Origin: Collinsella tanakaei
GTDB lineage: Bacteria > Actinomycetota > Coriobacteriia > Coriobacteriales > Coriobacteriaceae
NCBI RefSeq assembly: GCF_030373545.1
Contig: NZ_JAUDCO010000004.1
Coordinates: 62,001-126,000 of the forward strand
DNA length: 64,000 nucleotides
Direction: 5' to 3'
Below are positions 27,517 through 36,102 of this stretch, piece by piece. The position numbers were made by a program, and so were the translations under genes. The notes beneath the pieces were generated by a model. The model did no database searches, was not told the origin of the DNA, and worked only from the letters and a program-made list of their open reading frames with translations. Positions within the stretch are counted from its first letter, which is position 1. Every line of letters begins with the position of its first letter.

Positions 27517-28572
27517 CTAGAACCCGTACTGATGGGCGAAGTTCTCGGAGATGTCCTCGATGCCTTCGATCGAGGCCGCCCAGGCGCAGAAGTCCGGAGT
27601 GTCCACGATGATGCCGTCGGCTTCCCATACCGCTTGGTGCGAGAGCTCCCACGCCTCGCGCACCGGCGGACGTACAGGCAGGTAGGGCGTCAAGTAGGTG
27701 GGGTTGAGCAGGAAAAACGCCCCGCCCTCGCAACGGGCCGCGAAGTCCTTGAGCGCGCGGCGCGCGTTCTTGCGCCGTCCGAGCTTGTAGAGCAGCAAGG
27801 TGCGGCCGAGCAGGTACCACGGGGAGTCCTCCACGCTGCCGGCCCCTTCGTCCTGCTCGGCGCCCGGGGCCTGCGGTGAGGCCTGTTGCGCCACGGCGAA
27901 GAATCCCTCCTCGTCCTCCAGCCGAGCGAGCGCGAGCAGCACGGTTCCCACGGCATGGTTGCGATAACCCTGGGCGCGCATGACCTTTCGGGCGTATTCG
28001 GCCGCGGCACGGTAGCGCGCGCTTGCCAGGCTGAGCTGGGAGATGGCTTCGAGCGTATGGAGCCATCCGATCATCGTCGGATCGGTGCCGGTCCGCTCGG
28101 CGGCGGTGATGCCCGCGAGCCGGTCCTCATGCCAAAAATGCGGCGCGTCGTCGCTGAAGGCGGGATCGGCCTGCAGCTGGGTGCGCACCGAGTCCTCGAG
28201 CTGCATAAGGTCGTTCAGGCATGCGTCGATGGGGACGTCGGCGAGCAGGATGTTGACGAGCTGGGCGTCCACGCACAGACGATCTGCGGCAACGATCTCG
28301 CGCAGCTTGGCGCGGGTATCGGCAAACAGGCGCTCGCGGCGCTTGTCAAACTCCTGGTCGGAGAGCTCCTCCATCCGATCGAGCTCGAACATGAGCCCCT
28401 CGTGCACCCGGGCGTAGGAGAGCAGGGCGCGCGCGTGATCGGATGTGGCGTAACGGGTCGGGTCACGCATGATCTCGTCGTGCACGAGCCTGCAGGCTGC
28501 GGGGGTAAGGTCCTCGTGGGACGCCAGATACTCGCGTTCGAGGTATGCGGGCACGTATTCGCGAGGCTCCAT
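27517..28572 (-). CDS. hypothetical helical-repeat (TPR-like) protein
   Basis: 351 residues, soluble, almost entirely alpha-helical, rich in Ala, Arg, Asp and Leu, with repeated pattern ARYRAAAEYARKVMRAQGYRNHAVGT resembling TPR helices. No catalytic motif or known family was recognised. Its ATG overlaps the TGA of the upstream gene by one base (TGATG), so the two are translationally coupled and probably act together. The C-terminal part has a proline-rich NPTYLTPYLPVRPP loop. A structural or scaffold role is a guess. Confidence 0.65.
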   Translation of the reverse strand: MEPREYVPAYLEREYLASHEDLTPAACRLVHDEIMRDPTRYATSDHARALLSYARVHEGLMFELDRMEELSDQEFDKRRERLFADTRAKLREIVAADRLCVDAQLVNILLADVPIDACLNDLMQLEDSVRTQLQADPAFSDDAPHFWHEDRLAGITAAERTGTDPTMIGWLHTLEAISQLSLASARYRAAAEYARKVMRAQGYRNHAVGTVLLALARLEDEEGFFAVAQQASPQAPGAEQDEGAGSVEDSPWYLLGRTLLLYKLGRRKNARRALKDFAARCEGGAFFLLNPTYLTPYLPVRPPVREAWELSHQAVWEADGIIVDTPDFCAWAASIEGIEDISENFAHQYGF

Positions 28573-29654
28573 CAGTTGTCCCCTCCCGCGCTCGTGCGCC
28601 CGACGCCGCCCGGTGTCTGCGGTGTGTGCTCGCGAAGCGACCGCTGGACGAGCTCGTGGCCGGCAAGCCATGCCGAGAAGCACGCGTTGTCGGGCGTGCC
28701 GATACCCTCCTGCAGCAGCGGGGTCGCTTCGCTGATGGCGAGGATGAGCTCGTCTTGGCTGCCGGGGTTCACATTGACGCGCGCGTAGATGCCGTCGGGG
28801 AACTCCGCTTGGTAGAACAGCGGCTGAGCGGCATCGGGGTAGGCGCGCATGAGGGCGTGCAGGGCGCGGTCGGCGCCGCGGTAGTCAAACGAGCGGTACG
28901 CGACGCACATCTGCGCCAGCAGCGTCCACGCGTCGGGCGACTTCTCGGCGCCGTGATGGCGGCGGCGCAGGGGCCCTGCGATCTGATAGGCGATGGCGTG
29001 GCGCGACCGGTACTGCTTGATGTCCCGAGCGCTTGCCTCGAGCTTGGCCAAGGCGAGCATGCCGGTATGTCGAATGTCGGCGGGGTCTCCGGGCGCCACC
29101 TCGAGGCTCTCCTCAACCGTTTGGTAGGCCAGGCGGTATTGGCCGGCGATCACGGCGCGAGAGGCGGTTGCCGCCAGCCATCTGAGCAGCGGTCGATACG
29201 CCAAATCGCTCGCATATTCGCGGTCGTAGACATCGCGGGCGCCCTCGACGGCGGCAAGGACGTCGCGCTCGACGGCTTCGCGGTTGTCGAGCAGGTAGCT
29301 CACGTACGCGTCGTTGGACTGCGCCTCGAGTGCGGCGAGCATGCGGCGGGCATCCCAGTTGCCCTCATCGAGGTCGACGGCCTCGCGCAGGAAGTTCTCC
29401 GCGCGGGTCTCCTCGCGCTCGATGGCGACCTCGTCTGTGAAGAAGGGGACGTGGTAGTCCAAGATCTCGGTCGCGCGGGCGGTGAGGTGGAACGATCGGT
29501 CGCGGTCGCAGGTGATGAGCTGCGAGGGGTCCTCGCGGAACTGCTTCATGCCGCGCTCGATGAACGTCGCGTCGTCCAGCGGGTAGATGCGCTCGCGGCG
29601 CATCGCCTCGAGGATGAGACGCAAACAGTCCTCCTGGATGGGATCGAACGCCAC
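28572..29654 (-). CDS. hypothetical helical-repeat (TPR-like) protein
   Basis: 360 residues, start GTG at 29654 with AAGGAGG six bases upstream. Soluble and helical with TPR-like segments (LREAVDLDEGNWDARRMLAALEAQ; YRLAYQTVEESLEVAPGDPADIRHTG). Length, composition and layout are similar to the downstream gene, so the two may be old paralogues, though identity is low. No membrane segment or enzymatic signature. First gene of a two-gene unit. Confidence 0.65.
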   Translation of the reverse strand: MAFDPIQEDCLRLILEAMRRERIYPLDDATFIERGMKQFREDPSQLITCDRDRSFHLTARATEILDYHVPFFTDEVAIEREETRAENFLREAVDLDEGNWDARRMLAALEAQSNDAYVSYLLDNREAVERDVLAAVEGARDVYDREYASDLAYRPLLRWLAATASRAVIAGQYRLAYQTVEESLEVAPGDPADIRHTGMLALAKLEASARDIKQYRSRHAIAYQIAGPLRRRHHGAEKSPDAWTLLAQMCVAYRSFDYRGADRALHALMRAYPDAAQPLFYQAEFPDGIYARVNVNPGSQDELILAISEATPLLQEGIGTPDNACFSAWLAGHELVQRSLREHTPQTPGGVGRTSAGGDN

Positions 29655-30059
29655 GGCGCCTCCTTTCCGATGCGAAATGGAATTTCTACAGTGTAGCGCT
29701 CATCGCACACGTGGGGGAGCGCTTGCGCGAAGGGATGAAACACACATGGGCGGGCGCGTCGGACGCGTGCGCACGGATCGCGAGGAGCACATGCGGGATG
29801 CCGTCGGTGCGCTTCCACGCAAGCGAAATAACCGACACACGGGCGCGTTCCCGCGCTGTCGTTTTGTCCGGCTCGCGGAGCGAAAAATGCGCCCAAACTG
29901 TTTCGAAGATGTTTCCAAAGCGCTAAAATAGCGACGGGCCTTCGGGCTCCGCGCCGCGGCCTTTGGGCGCGCGACGGCTCCTTTGGTCCTAACGGGGACA
30001 TCGGGTGCCCCGTTGTATGTGCAGGTCGAACGGTCGGCCTGCAGATTTGGAGGCAAAGA
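29655..30059. other. divergent upstream region of the Fe-alcohol dehydrogenase with structured leader
   Basis: 405 bp. From about 29930 to 30050 the expected leader can form several GC hairpins (CGGGCC/GGCTCCG; CGGGG...CCCCG; GCAGGTC...GGCCTGC). No known riboswitch was recognised. Upstream of 29900 nothing clear is seen. Confidence 0.4.
29901..29929 (+). promoter_or_regulatory. probable promoter of the Fe-alcohol dehydrogenase with overlapping palindrome
   Basis: TTTCGA, 17-base spacer, TAAAAT (29924-29929). The -10 lies in the palindrome CGCTA-AAA-TAGCG (29921-29933), a possible repressor site. The implied leader is about 120 bases. Confidence 0.45.
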
Positions 30060-31274
30060 ATGGGACGTTTTACCAATCCGCGCGATCTGTACTTCGGTGA
30101 GGGTGCTCGCCACGAGGTCAAGAACCTCAAGGGCTCCCGCGCCATGATCGTCACCGGCGGCGGCTCCATGCGTCGCGGCGGCTTCCTGCAGGACGTCGAG
30201 GCTGACCTCAAGGAGGCCGGTTTCGAGGTTCAGATCTTCGAGGGCGTCGAGTCCGACCCGTCCGTCGAGACCGTGAAGCGCGGCGCCGAGGCCATGCTCG
30301 AGTTCCAGCCCGACTGGATCATCGGCATCGGTGGCGGCTCGCCGATCGACGCTGCCAAGGCCATGTGGCTGTTCTATGAGTATCCTGAGGAGACCTTCGA
30401 GCAGGCCATCGTGCCGTTCAGCTTCCCCGAGCTGCGCACCAAGGCTCACTTCTGCGCCATCGCCTCCACCTCCGGCACCGCGACCGAGGTCACCGCGTTC
30501 TCCGTCATCACCGACTACGAGAAGGGCATCAAGTACCCGCTGGCCGACTTCAACATCACGCCCGACGTGGCCATCGTCGACCCCGAGCTCACCTACACCA
30601 TGCCGCAGAAGCTCTGCGCTCACACCGGTATGGACGCTCTGACCCACGCCATCGAGGCCTATGTCTCCACCGCCGGCTCCATGTACACCGACGGCAACGC
30701 CCTGCACGCCATCCGCGAGATCGTCGAGTGGCTGCCCAAGTCCTATCAGGGCGACCATGAGGCCCGCCAGCACATGCACGACGCGCAGTGCATCGCCGGC
30801 ATCGCCTTCTCCTCGGGCCTGCTGGGCATCGTGCACTCCATGGCCCACAAGACCGGTGCCGCCTTCACCGGCGACCACATCATCCACGGCTGCGCTAACG
30901 CCATGTACCTCGGCAAGGTCATCCAGTTCAACGCCAAGGACGCCCGCGCCAAGAGCCGCTATGCCTTCATCGCCAAGGACATCCTGCACCTTGAGGGCGA
31001 GACCGAAGACGAGCTCGTCGCCGCGCTCGTTCAGTGCATCCGCGACCTCAACGACAAGCTGGACATCCCGCAGGGCATCAAGAACTACGGCAAGGGCGGC
31101 GTGAAGGCCGACGAGTCCATCATCGACTACGCCGAGTTCGAGGCCAAGAAGGCCGACGTTGCTGCCAACGCCATCCTCGACGCCTGCACCGGCTCCAACC
31201 CGCGTCAGCCGTCCCAGGAGGAGATGGAGAAGCTCCTCGAGTGCGTCTACAACGACCAGGACGTCGACTTCTAA
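30060..31274 (+). CDS. iron-containing alcohol dehydrogenase (butanol dehydrogenase-like)
   Basis: 404-residue group III dehydrogenase, NAD(P)-dependent reduction of an aldehyde to an alcohol. Nucleotide-binding GIGGGSPIDAAK (89-100). The metal site is formed by Asp192 and His196 (GMDALTHAIEAY), His263 (HSMAHK) and a His near 276 (GDHIIHG). The N-terminus FTNPRDLYFGEG is typical. The start has TTTGGAGG nine bases upstream. Near-exclusive C/G-ending codons suggest very high expression, consistent with a major fermentative redox-balancing enzyme. Monocistronic with its own terminator. The true substrate is unknown. Confidence 0.93.
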   Translation: MGRFTNPRDLYFGEGARHEVKNLKGSRAMIVTGGGSMRRGGFLQDVEADLKEAGFEVQIFEGVESDPSVETVKRGAEAMLEFQPDWIIGIGGGSPIDAAKAMWLFYEYPEETFEQAIVPFSFPELRTKAHFCAIASTSGTATEVTAFSVITDYEKGIKYPLADFNITPDVAIVDPELTYTMPQKLCAHTGMDALTHAIEAYVSTAGSMYTDGNALHAIREIVEWLPKSYQGDHEARQHMHDAQCIAGIAFSSGLLGIVHSMAHKTGAAFTGDHIIHGCANAMYLGKVIQFNAKDARAKSRYAFIAKDILHLEGETEDELVAALVQCIRDLNDKLDIPQGIKNYGKGGVKADESIIDYAEFEAKKADVAANAILDACTGSNPRQPSQEEMEKLLECVYNDQDVDF

Positions 31275-31300
31275 TCCACGCTCGACTCATTGATTCGTGC

Positions 31301-31332
31301 GAAAGGCCCCCGAGTCTCTCGGGGGCCTTTTT
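31301..31332 (+). terminator. terminator of the Fe-alcohol dehydrogenase
   Basis: AAAGGCCCCCGAG pairs with CTCGGGGGCCTTT around a 3-base loop, then T residues; 27 bp after the stop. Confidence 0.95.
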
Positions 31333-32067
31333 GATGCGGTGACACGTCAGACGTTTCGCGCGTCGTCGATGCGAGCGTGCGCCAGTCCTGCCGAGAAAAA
31401 GCAAGCTGTCCCGCCTTGCGGACCTCTCTTTCGGAGTCCGGGAATGGTGGAGTTCATGATCTTCGGTGCGGCTTTTGCGTTTCGCGACCTTCCACCGTTT
31501 TGTTTTGCATGCGCCGGTCGGCCACGGGGCGCGTGCGCGCGGTTTTGACGTTCGTATTTCGCTCGGTGGTCACGAGAGGCCGATAACTGTCATCGGGGGT
31601 TCTGAAGGGCTTCGCACGACTATATAAAAACAATATAATACGATGCACCCATTGTCCGATGGCTTTTCAGGGTGATCCGGCGGGCTCTCTAGAGGCAAAA
31701 AACGGTCCTATCGGAGGGCTTCGAGTGCGCCGTTCTGACAATTATCGTATCGTCGTGACCACGAGGCGCATCACGAGCGCACGCGGGGTCCTATTTGGCG
31801 CTGGGGAGGGCCCTAAGAGCGAGGCGCGGGAGCTGCACCACGAGCGTGCAAGGCCCCACTTCGTATACGAGCTCGGTTTCCAGCAGCTTCTTGGGAGCCT
31901 CGCCGCGAGCGTGCGGGGCCCTTCGAGCAAGTCGCCACAGTGTGGTGGATTGAAAACCCCTGATCACCGTTAATACGTCGCGGGCGGCGTGCGCCAAATG
32001 GAAACGGAAAAAACGCCAGACGTATTTTCACGTTCGGTGCGACGCCTGTAAAACGTGCTACGATGGA
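31333..32067. other. long intergenic region with strong promoter-like signal and imperfect 66-nt repeats, no convincing gene
   Basis: About 735 bp. AT-rich around 31610-31645, then GC-rich. Three spaced copies of a motif reading CGAGCGTGC plus GGGGCC-like sequence start at about 31772, 31839 and 31904, spacing 65-67. Small frames, including one at 31659-31973, lack ribosome sites and protein-like composition. It may be a non-coding RNA or a decayed locus. Confidence 0.45.
31611..31639 (+). promoter_or_regulatory. consensus-like promoter upstream of unexplained region
   Basis: TTCGCA, 17-base spacer, perfect TATAAT (31634-31639), in an AT-rich island. It points into non-coding sequence some 430 bp upstream of the FMN riboswitch. 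It could drive a small RNA or the ribU operon. Confidence 0.55.
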
Positions 32068-32258
32068 CCTGCTGTTTCAGGGCGGGGTGGAATTCCCCAC
32101 TGGCGGTGAGCCGGCCGGGCGTCTGCGCCCGGGCGCCGGGCAAGGGGCCTGCGCGCATATCCGGTAAGCCCGCGAACCCGTCTGGCGTTGGGTCGCCAGC
32201 GGGCCGATCCGGTGAGAATCCGGGGCCAACGGTTACAGGCCGGATGGAAGAGGCAGGT
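32068..32258 (+). ncRNA. FMN riboswitch (RFN element)
   Basis: Conserved RFN blocks in order: AGGGCGGGGTGGAATTCCC, ACTGGCGGTGA, AGCCCGCGA, GATCCGGTGAGAATCCGG, GGCCAACGGTTACAGG, CCGGATGGAAGAGG. The closing P1 stem can be drawn as CCTGCTGTTTC (32068-32078) with GAAGAGGCAGG (32247-32257), allowing one mismatch. Its 3' strand contains the ribU ribosome-binding sequence, and no T-run hairpin follows. FMN binding should therefore block ribU translation rather than terminate transcription. Confidence 0.95.
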
Positions 32259-32266
32259 GATTCGTC

Positions 32267-32857
32267 ATGGCTGAACAGTCCACGCATATCCATTTCGAGA
32301 ATACGAATAGGTGGAGCACCAGGCAGCTGGTGACGATGGCGCTCATGTGCGCCGTCAGCGCCCTGCTCATGTTTCTCCAGATTCCCATCATTCCCGCCGC
32401 GACGTTTCTCACCTACGACCCGTCGCTCGTGCCCGCCATGGTTGCGGGTTTCGCGTACGGACCGGGGTCGGGCATCGCGGTGGGCGTGCTCGCGATCGTG
32501 ATCCATGCGCTTACGACCGGCGACTGGGTCGGAGCTCTCATGAACATCGTCGCAACCGTGTGCTACATCCTGCCCGCGGCGCTGGTCTACCGGAAGGTGC
32601 ACACGTATCGCGGCGCTATCCTCGGCCTTGTGTTGGGCGTGGTGCTTGCCACCGCGGCGTCGATCGTCTCCAACCTGACGATCGGCGTGTGGTTCTGGTA
32701 CGGATCGGCCGATGCCATCCTGCCGCTCATGCTGCCTGCGGTCGTCCCGTTCAACCTCGCGAAGACGATCCTTAACTCCACGCTCACGCTTGCGGTGTAC
32801 AAGGTCGTTTCCAACCTCATCACGCCGGTCAAAGACCAGGTGAAGGGCCGCGCATGA
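32267..32857 (+). CDS. ribU: riboflavin ECF transporter S component
   Basis: 196 residues, about six transmembrane helices, riboflavin-binding S component of an energy-coupling-factor importer. Marks: WSTRQLVTMALMCAVSALLM at the N-terminus, the FLTYDPSLVPAMVAGF segment characteristic of RibU, and the C-terminal PAVVPFNLAKTILNS. The start ATG is six bases from AGGCAGGTGA, which is part of the riboswitch P1 stem. The stop overlaps the ATPase start (ATGA). Regulation by FMN is strongly supported by the aptamer directly upstream. Confidence 0.94.
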   Translation: MAEQSTHIHFENTNRWSTRQLVTMALMCAVSALLMFLQIPIIPAATFLTYDPSLVPAMVAGFAYGPGSGIAVGVLAIVIHALTTGDWVGALMNIVATVCYILPAALVYRKVHTYRGAILGLVLGVVLATAASIVSNLTIGVWFWYGSADAILPLMLPAVVPFNLAKTILNSTLTLAVYKVVSNLITPVKDQVKGRA

Positions 32858-34716
32858 TCGCGTGCGAAAACGTCTGCTACTCGTATGACGGGCGGACCCG
32901 TGCGCTCGACGGCGTGAGCCTGACCGTAGCGGACGGGGAGTTTCTGTGCATCCTCGGAGGCAACGGGTCGGGAAAGTCGACGCTTGCCAAGCACCTGAAC
33001 GCCCTGCTCATCCCCGACGAGGGTCGCGTGGTGGTCGATGGCCTGGACACCGCAGATCCCGAATACGTCTACGACATCCGCTCGCGCGTGGGTTACGTGT
33101 TCCAAAACCCCGACGATCAGATCGTGGCGACCCTGGTCGAGGACGACGTCGCGTTCGGCCCCGAAAACCTGGGCGTCGACACTGAGCATCTGGAGGGACG
33201 CGTTGCCCATGCCCTTGAAGGCGTGGGGCTTACGAGCTTTGAGCGGCGCGAGACCCATGCGCTTTCCGGCGGGCAGAAGCAGCGCGTGGCGATCGCGGGC
33301 GTTCTTGCCATGCAGCCGCAGGTGCTCGTCTTTGACGAGGCGACCTCGATGCTCGACCCGCGCGGACGCAGCGGTCTGCTGCGCGTGTGCCGCGAGCTGC
33401 GCGACCGAGGCATGACGATCGTCATGATCACCCATTTCATGGAGGAGGCCGCCGCGGCCGATCGCGTCGTGGTGCTTAACGAGGGAAGGATTGCGCTCGA
33501 GGGGACACCGCAGGAGGTGCTCACCCGTGCCGACGACCTGGAGCGGCTGAACCTCGAGGTCCCGCCGGCGTGCCGTCTGGCGCTCGCCCTGTGCCGGCGC
33601 GGGCTTGAGCTCACGCCGGCTGTGGATGAAAACGAGGTGGTCCATGCTGTCGAGCAGGCGCTCGGGCACGCAGGCCCCGCTCGCGCATCCGAGCGCTCCG
33701 ATGCAGCCGATGGCGAATGCGCCTCGCCGCACGGTGCTGCTGCCGACACGGAGGCGGGGACGACGGCGGAGTCGTGTTTGTCCTTCGAGCACGTCAGCTA
33801 CAGCTACGAGCGGTCTGTTCGCGAGCGCGCGCGTCGTCGGCGCAGCCCGAAGCGGGAGAAGCGCGCCGCATGGGGTGCAAATGCGGATGCCGTGTGGGCG
33901 CTGCATAACGTCGACCTCGCCGTGCGCCGCGGTGAGTTTCTCGGGCTGGCAGGCCATACCGGATCGGGCAAATCGACGCTCATTCAGCACATGAACGGCC
34001 TTGTCCACCCCACGATGGGACGCGTGCGCGCCTTCGGGCGCGACCTTGCGGACAGGCGCGGCGCCGATGGTCTGACGTGCAAAGTCGGGCTCGTGTTTCA
34101 GTATCCCGAGCACCAGCTGTTCGCGCCGACGGTCTTTGAGGACGTGGCGTTCGGCCCGCGCAACCTCGGCTGCACGGCGGATGAGGTGGACGAGCGCGTG
34201 CGCCGCGCGCTTGGCCAGGTCGGACTTGCGTTTGATCGCATCGCCGAAAAAAGCCCTTTCGCGCTGTCGGGTGGCCAGCAGCGCCGTGTGGCGTTTGCCG
34301 GGGTGCTCGCCATGGAGCCCGAAGTGCTGGTGCTCGACGAGCCGGCTGCGGGGCTCGACCCTGCAGCTCGCCGGGAGTTTCTCGATTTGGTGGCCGAGCT
34401 CCACCGGTCGGGCCTCACGGTCGTCATGGCATCGCACAGCATGGATGACCTCGCAGCGCTGTGCGACCGCATCGTCGTCATGAACGAGGGGGAGGTCTTG
34501 ATGCAGGGGACCGCGTCGGAGGTTTTCGCGCGCGGCGACGAGCTGCACCGTGTCGGGCTCGGCCAGCCTGCCGCTCAGCGCATGGCGGTCCGGCTTGCTG
34601 CCGACGGTGTTCCGGTGCGCCTGAATCGCCTGTACGACCTCGATGCACTCGCTGACGAGCTCGCGGCCATCGCGGGCAGTCCCTTTGCGGGCGACGGGAA
34701 GGGGGGCGCGCGATGA
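32854..34716 (+). CDS. fused double ECF transporter ATPase (EcfA-EcfA')
   Basis: 620 residues containing two complete ABC ATPases usually encoded by separate genes. Half 1: Walker A GGNGSGKST (35-43), signature LSGGQKQR, Walker B VLVFDEAT. A linker of about 60 low-complexity residues (about 250-305) follows. Half 2 begins near 308 with LSFEHVSYSY; Walker A GHTGSGKST near 368, signature LSGGQQRR, Walker B VLVLDEPA. Both halves have the Q-loop and the switch His, so both sites look active. Four-base overlaps with ribU and ecfT show tight coupling. It energises RibU here and perhaps other S components such as BioY. Confidence 0.93.
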   Translation: MIACENVCYSYDGRTRALDGVSLTVADGEFLCILGGNGSGKSTLAKHLNALLIPDEGRVVVDGLDTADPEYVYDIRSRVGYVFQNPDDQIVATLVEDDVAFGPENLGVDTEHLEGRVAHALEGVGLTSFERRETHALSGGQKQRVAIAGVLAMQPQVLVFDEATSMLDPRGRSGLLRVCRELRDRGMTIVMITHFMEEAAAADRVVVLNEGRIALEGTPQEVLTRADDLERLNLEVPPACRLALALCRRGLELTPAVDENEVVHAVEQALGHAGPARASERSDAADGECASPHGAAADTEAGTTAESCLSFEHVSYSYERSVRERARRRRSPKREKRAAWGANADAVWALHNVDLAVRRGEFLGLAGHTGSGKSTLIQHMNGLVHPTMGRVRAFGRDLADRRGADGLTCKVGLVFQYPEHQLFAPTVFEDVAFGPRNLGCTADEVDERVRRALGQVGLAFDRIAEKSPFALSGGQQRRVAFAGVLAMEPEVLVLDEPAAGLDPAARREFLDLVAELHRSGLTVVMASHSMDDLAALCDRIVVMNEGEVLMQGTASEVFARGDELHRVGLGQPAAQRMAVRLAADGVPVRLNRLYDLDALADELAAIAGSPFAGDGKGGAR

Positions 34717-35504
34717 ACGAGGTGTTCTCCTTCGGAAGCTACTATCCCGGTGACAGCATCCTGCACCGCCTGGACCCGCGGACTAAGCTGCTGGGCGGCT
34801 TGGCGTTTCTGATTGTTTCCCTGCTCGCCCGCACGTTTGCGGCGCTTGGCGTCATCGCGGGCTTCGTGGTGCTGCTGTATCTGCTCGCCCGGGTGCCCGC
34901 CGGCCGTGCCGCTCGATCGTTGGCGCCCCTGCTGGCCATCGTGGTCATCGTGTCGGTGCTCAACTTGGTTACCAACCGGGAGGGCGCCGTTGTCTTTCAG
35001 CTTGGTTTTCTGCGCATCTTCGAGGGGGGCGTGCGCGCGTTCGCCTTTTTGGGCCTGCGCATGCTGCTGATGATGTGCGCGATGAGCCTGGTGACCATGA
35101 CCACCATGACGCTCGACCTTACGCATGCCGTCGAGCGCCTGCTTGCGCCGCTCGCGCGGGTCGGTCTCCCCGCTCACGAGCTGGGCATGATGCTCGGCAT
35201 CGCGCTGCGGTTCATGCCGCAGTTTGCCACGGAGCTGCAGATTACCTACCGCGCCCAGGTGAGCCGCGGCGCGCGCGTGGCGTCCGGCCCGTTGGGCGCG
35301 GTGCGCATGCTGTCGAGCGTGTCGATCCCGCTGTTCACGAGCATCTTCCGTCACGCCGAGACGCTGTCGGCCGCCATGGAAGCGCGCTGCTACCATGGCG
35401 AACAGGGGCGCACGCGCCTGCATCCGCTCGCATTCCATCGCCGCGATGCGCTTGCCGCTGCCGTGTTGGTGGCGCTCGCCGTCGCTGTCGTGACGTGCGG
35501 TTAG
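34713..35504 (+). CDS. ecfT: ECF transporter transmembrane component T
   Basis: 263 residues, several hydrophobic helices (LGGLAFLIVSLLARTFAALG, LLAIVVIVSVLNLV, GLRMLLMMCAMSLV). The two cytoplasmic coupling helices are marked by the Ala-Arg-Gly-type motifs: AQVSRGA and AMEARCY. It links the ATPases to the S component. The N-terminus SYYPGDSILHRLDPRTKL is typical. The start overlaps the ATPase stop by four bases. Last gene of the riboflavin unit; no hairpin terminator follows, but repeat family C begins 14 bp later. Confidence 0.93.
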   Translation: MNEVFSFGSYYPGDSILHRLDPRTKLLGGLAFLIVSLLARTFAALGVIAGFVVLLYLLARVPAGRAARSLAPLLAIVVIVSVLNLVTNREGAVVFQLGFLRIFEGGVRAFAFLGLRMLLMMCAMSLVTMTTMTLDLTHAVERLLAPLARVGLPAHELGMMLGIALRFMPQFATELQITYRAQVSRGARVASGPLGAVRMLSSVSIPLFTSIFRHAETLSAAMEARCYHGEQGRTRLHPLAFHRRDALAAAVLVALAVAVVTCG

Positions 35505-35517
35505 TGGGGCTCGGGGC

Positions 35518-35578
35518 GACCAGATGGTGCCGGGTGCAAACTTGCCGCGACAAGATGGTGCCGGGTTCAATCGTGTCG
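35518..35578. repeat. tandem hairpin repeat family C, copy 1
   Basis: Two units of about 31 bp, consensus GACAAGATGGTGCCGGGT plus CAAACTTGTCGC, with ends GACAAG/CTTGTC able to pair. The same two-unit array is found inverted at 43395-43455. Confidence 0.8.
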
Positions 35579-35630
35579 TCGCCCGGGGCATGTTGGCGTG
35601 CGACCCCTTTGCAAGATACAGGAGGATTGT

Positions 35631-36068
35631 ATGGAGCACATCGTATACGGGACGGCCTCTAAGGGCCTGCTCACCGCGCTGGAGTATCTGACGTCGATTC
35701 CCGCGTGGTATCTCGCCACCAGCGTGGACGGCCAGCCTCACGTGCGGCCGTTTTCGTTCGCGGCTATCCAGGATGGACGGTTGTGGTTCTGTACGGCGAC
35801 GACCAAAGACGTATGGGAGGAGCTTTCGCGCAACCCGCGCTTCGAGGCGACCGCTTGGTGGCCGGGGCACGGCTGGCTCATCCTGCGCGGCGTCGCCGGT
35901 ATGGATGATTGCGCCTGCCCGGAGATCCGCGAGGCCGGCTGGAGGCATCTGGAGGGCTTCGGTGAGCACTACGATGGGCCCGATGATCCGACGCTCGCGT
36001 TTTTCAGCGTCGAAGAGCCCCAGGCTTGGATCTGCAACCACGATGAGTGGCAGCCGATCGAGCTCTAG
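35631..36068 (+). CDS. pyridoxamine 5'-phosphate oxidase-like split-barrel flavoprotein
   Basis: 145 residues, PNPOx-like fold that binds FMN or a related cofactor. The characteristic sequence is IPAWYLATSVDGQPHVRPFSFAAIQDGRLWFCT, followed by TKDVWEELSRNP. The start has AGGAGG at seven bases. The next gene is a close paralogue, 34 bp downstream. The biochemical role is unknown; family members reduce small flavins or act in redox or haem handling. Position just after the riboflavin importer is suggestive but could be chance. Confidence 0.82.
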   Translation: MEHIVYGTASKGLLTALEYLTSIPAWYLATSVDGQPHVRPFSFAAIQDGRLWFCTATTKDVWEELSRNPRFEATAWWPGHGWLILRGVAGMDDCACPEIREAGWRHLEGFGEHYDGPDDPTLAFFSVEEPQAWICNHDEWQPIEL

Positions 36069-36102
36069 CGTGTTGCGCGTCCAGTATACGTAAGGAGTGA
36101 AT

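Noticed and set aside
31659-31973. 104-codon frame in the region upstream of the FMN riboswitch
   Set aside because: No ribosome site, unusual composition, and similarly open frames on the other strand. The 66-nt repeats do not keep one frame since spacing is 67 then 65.
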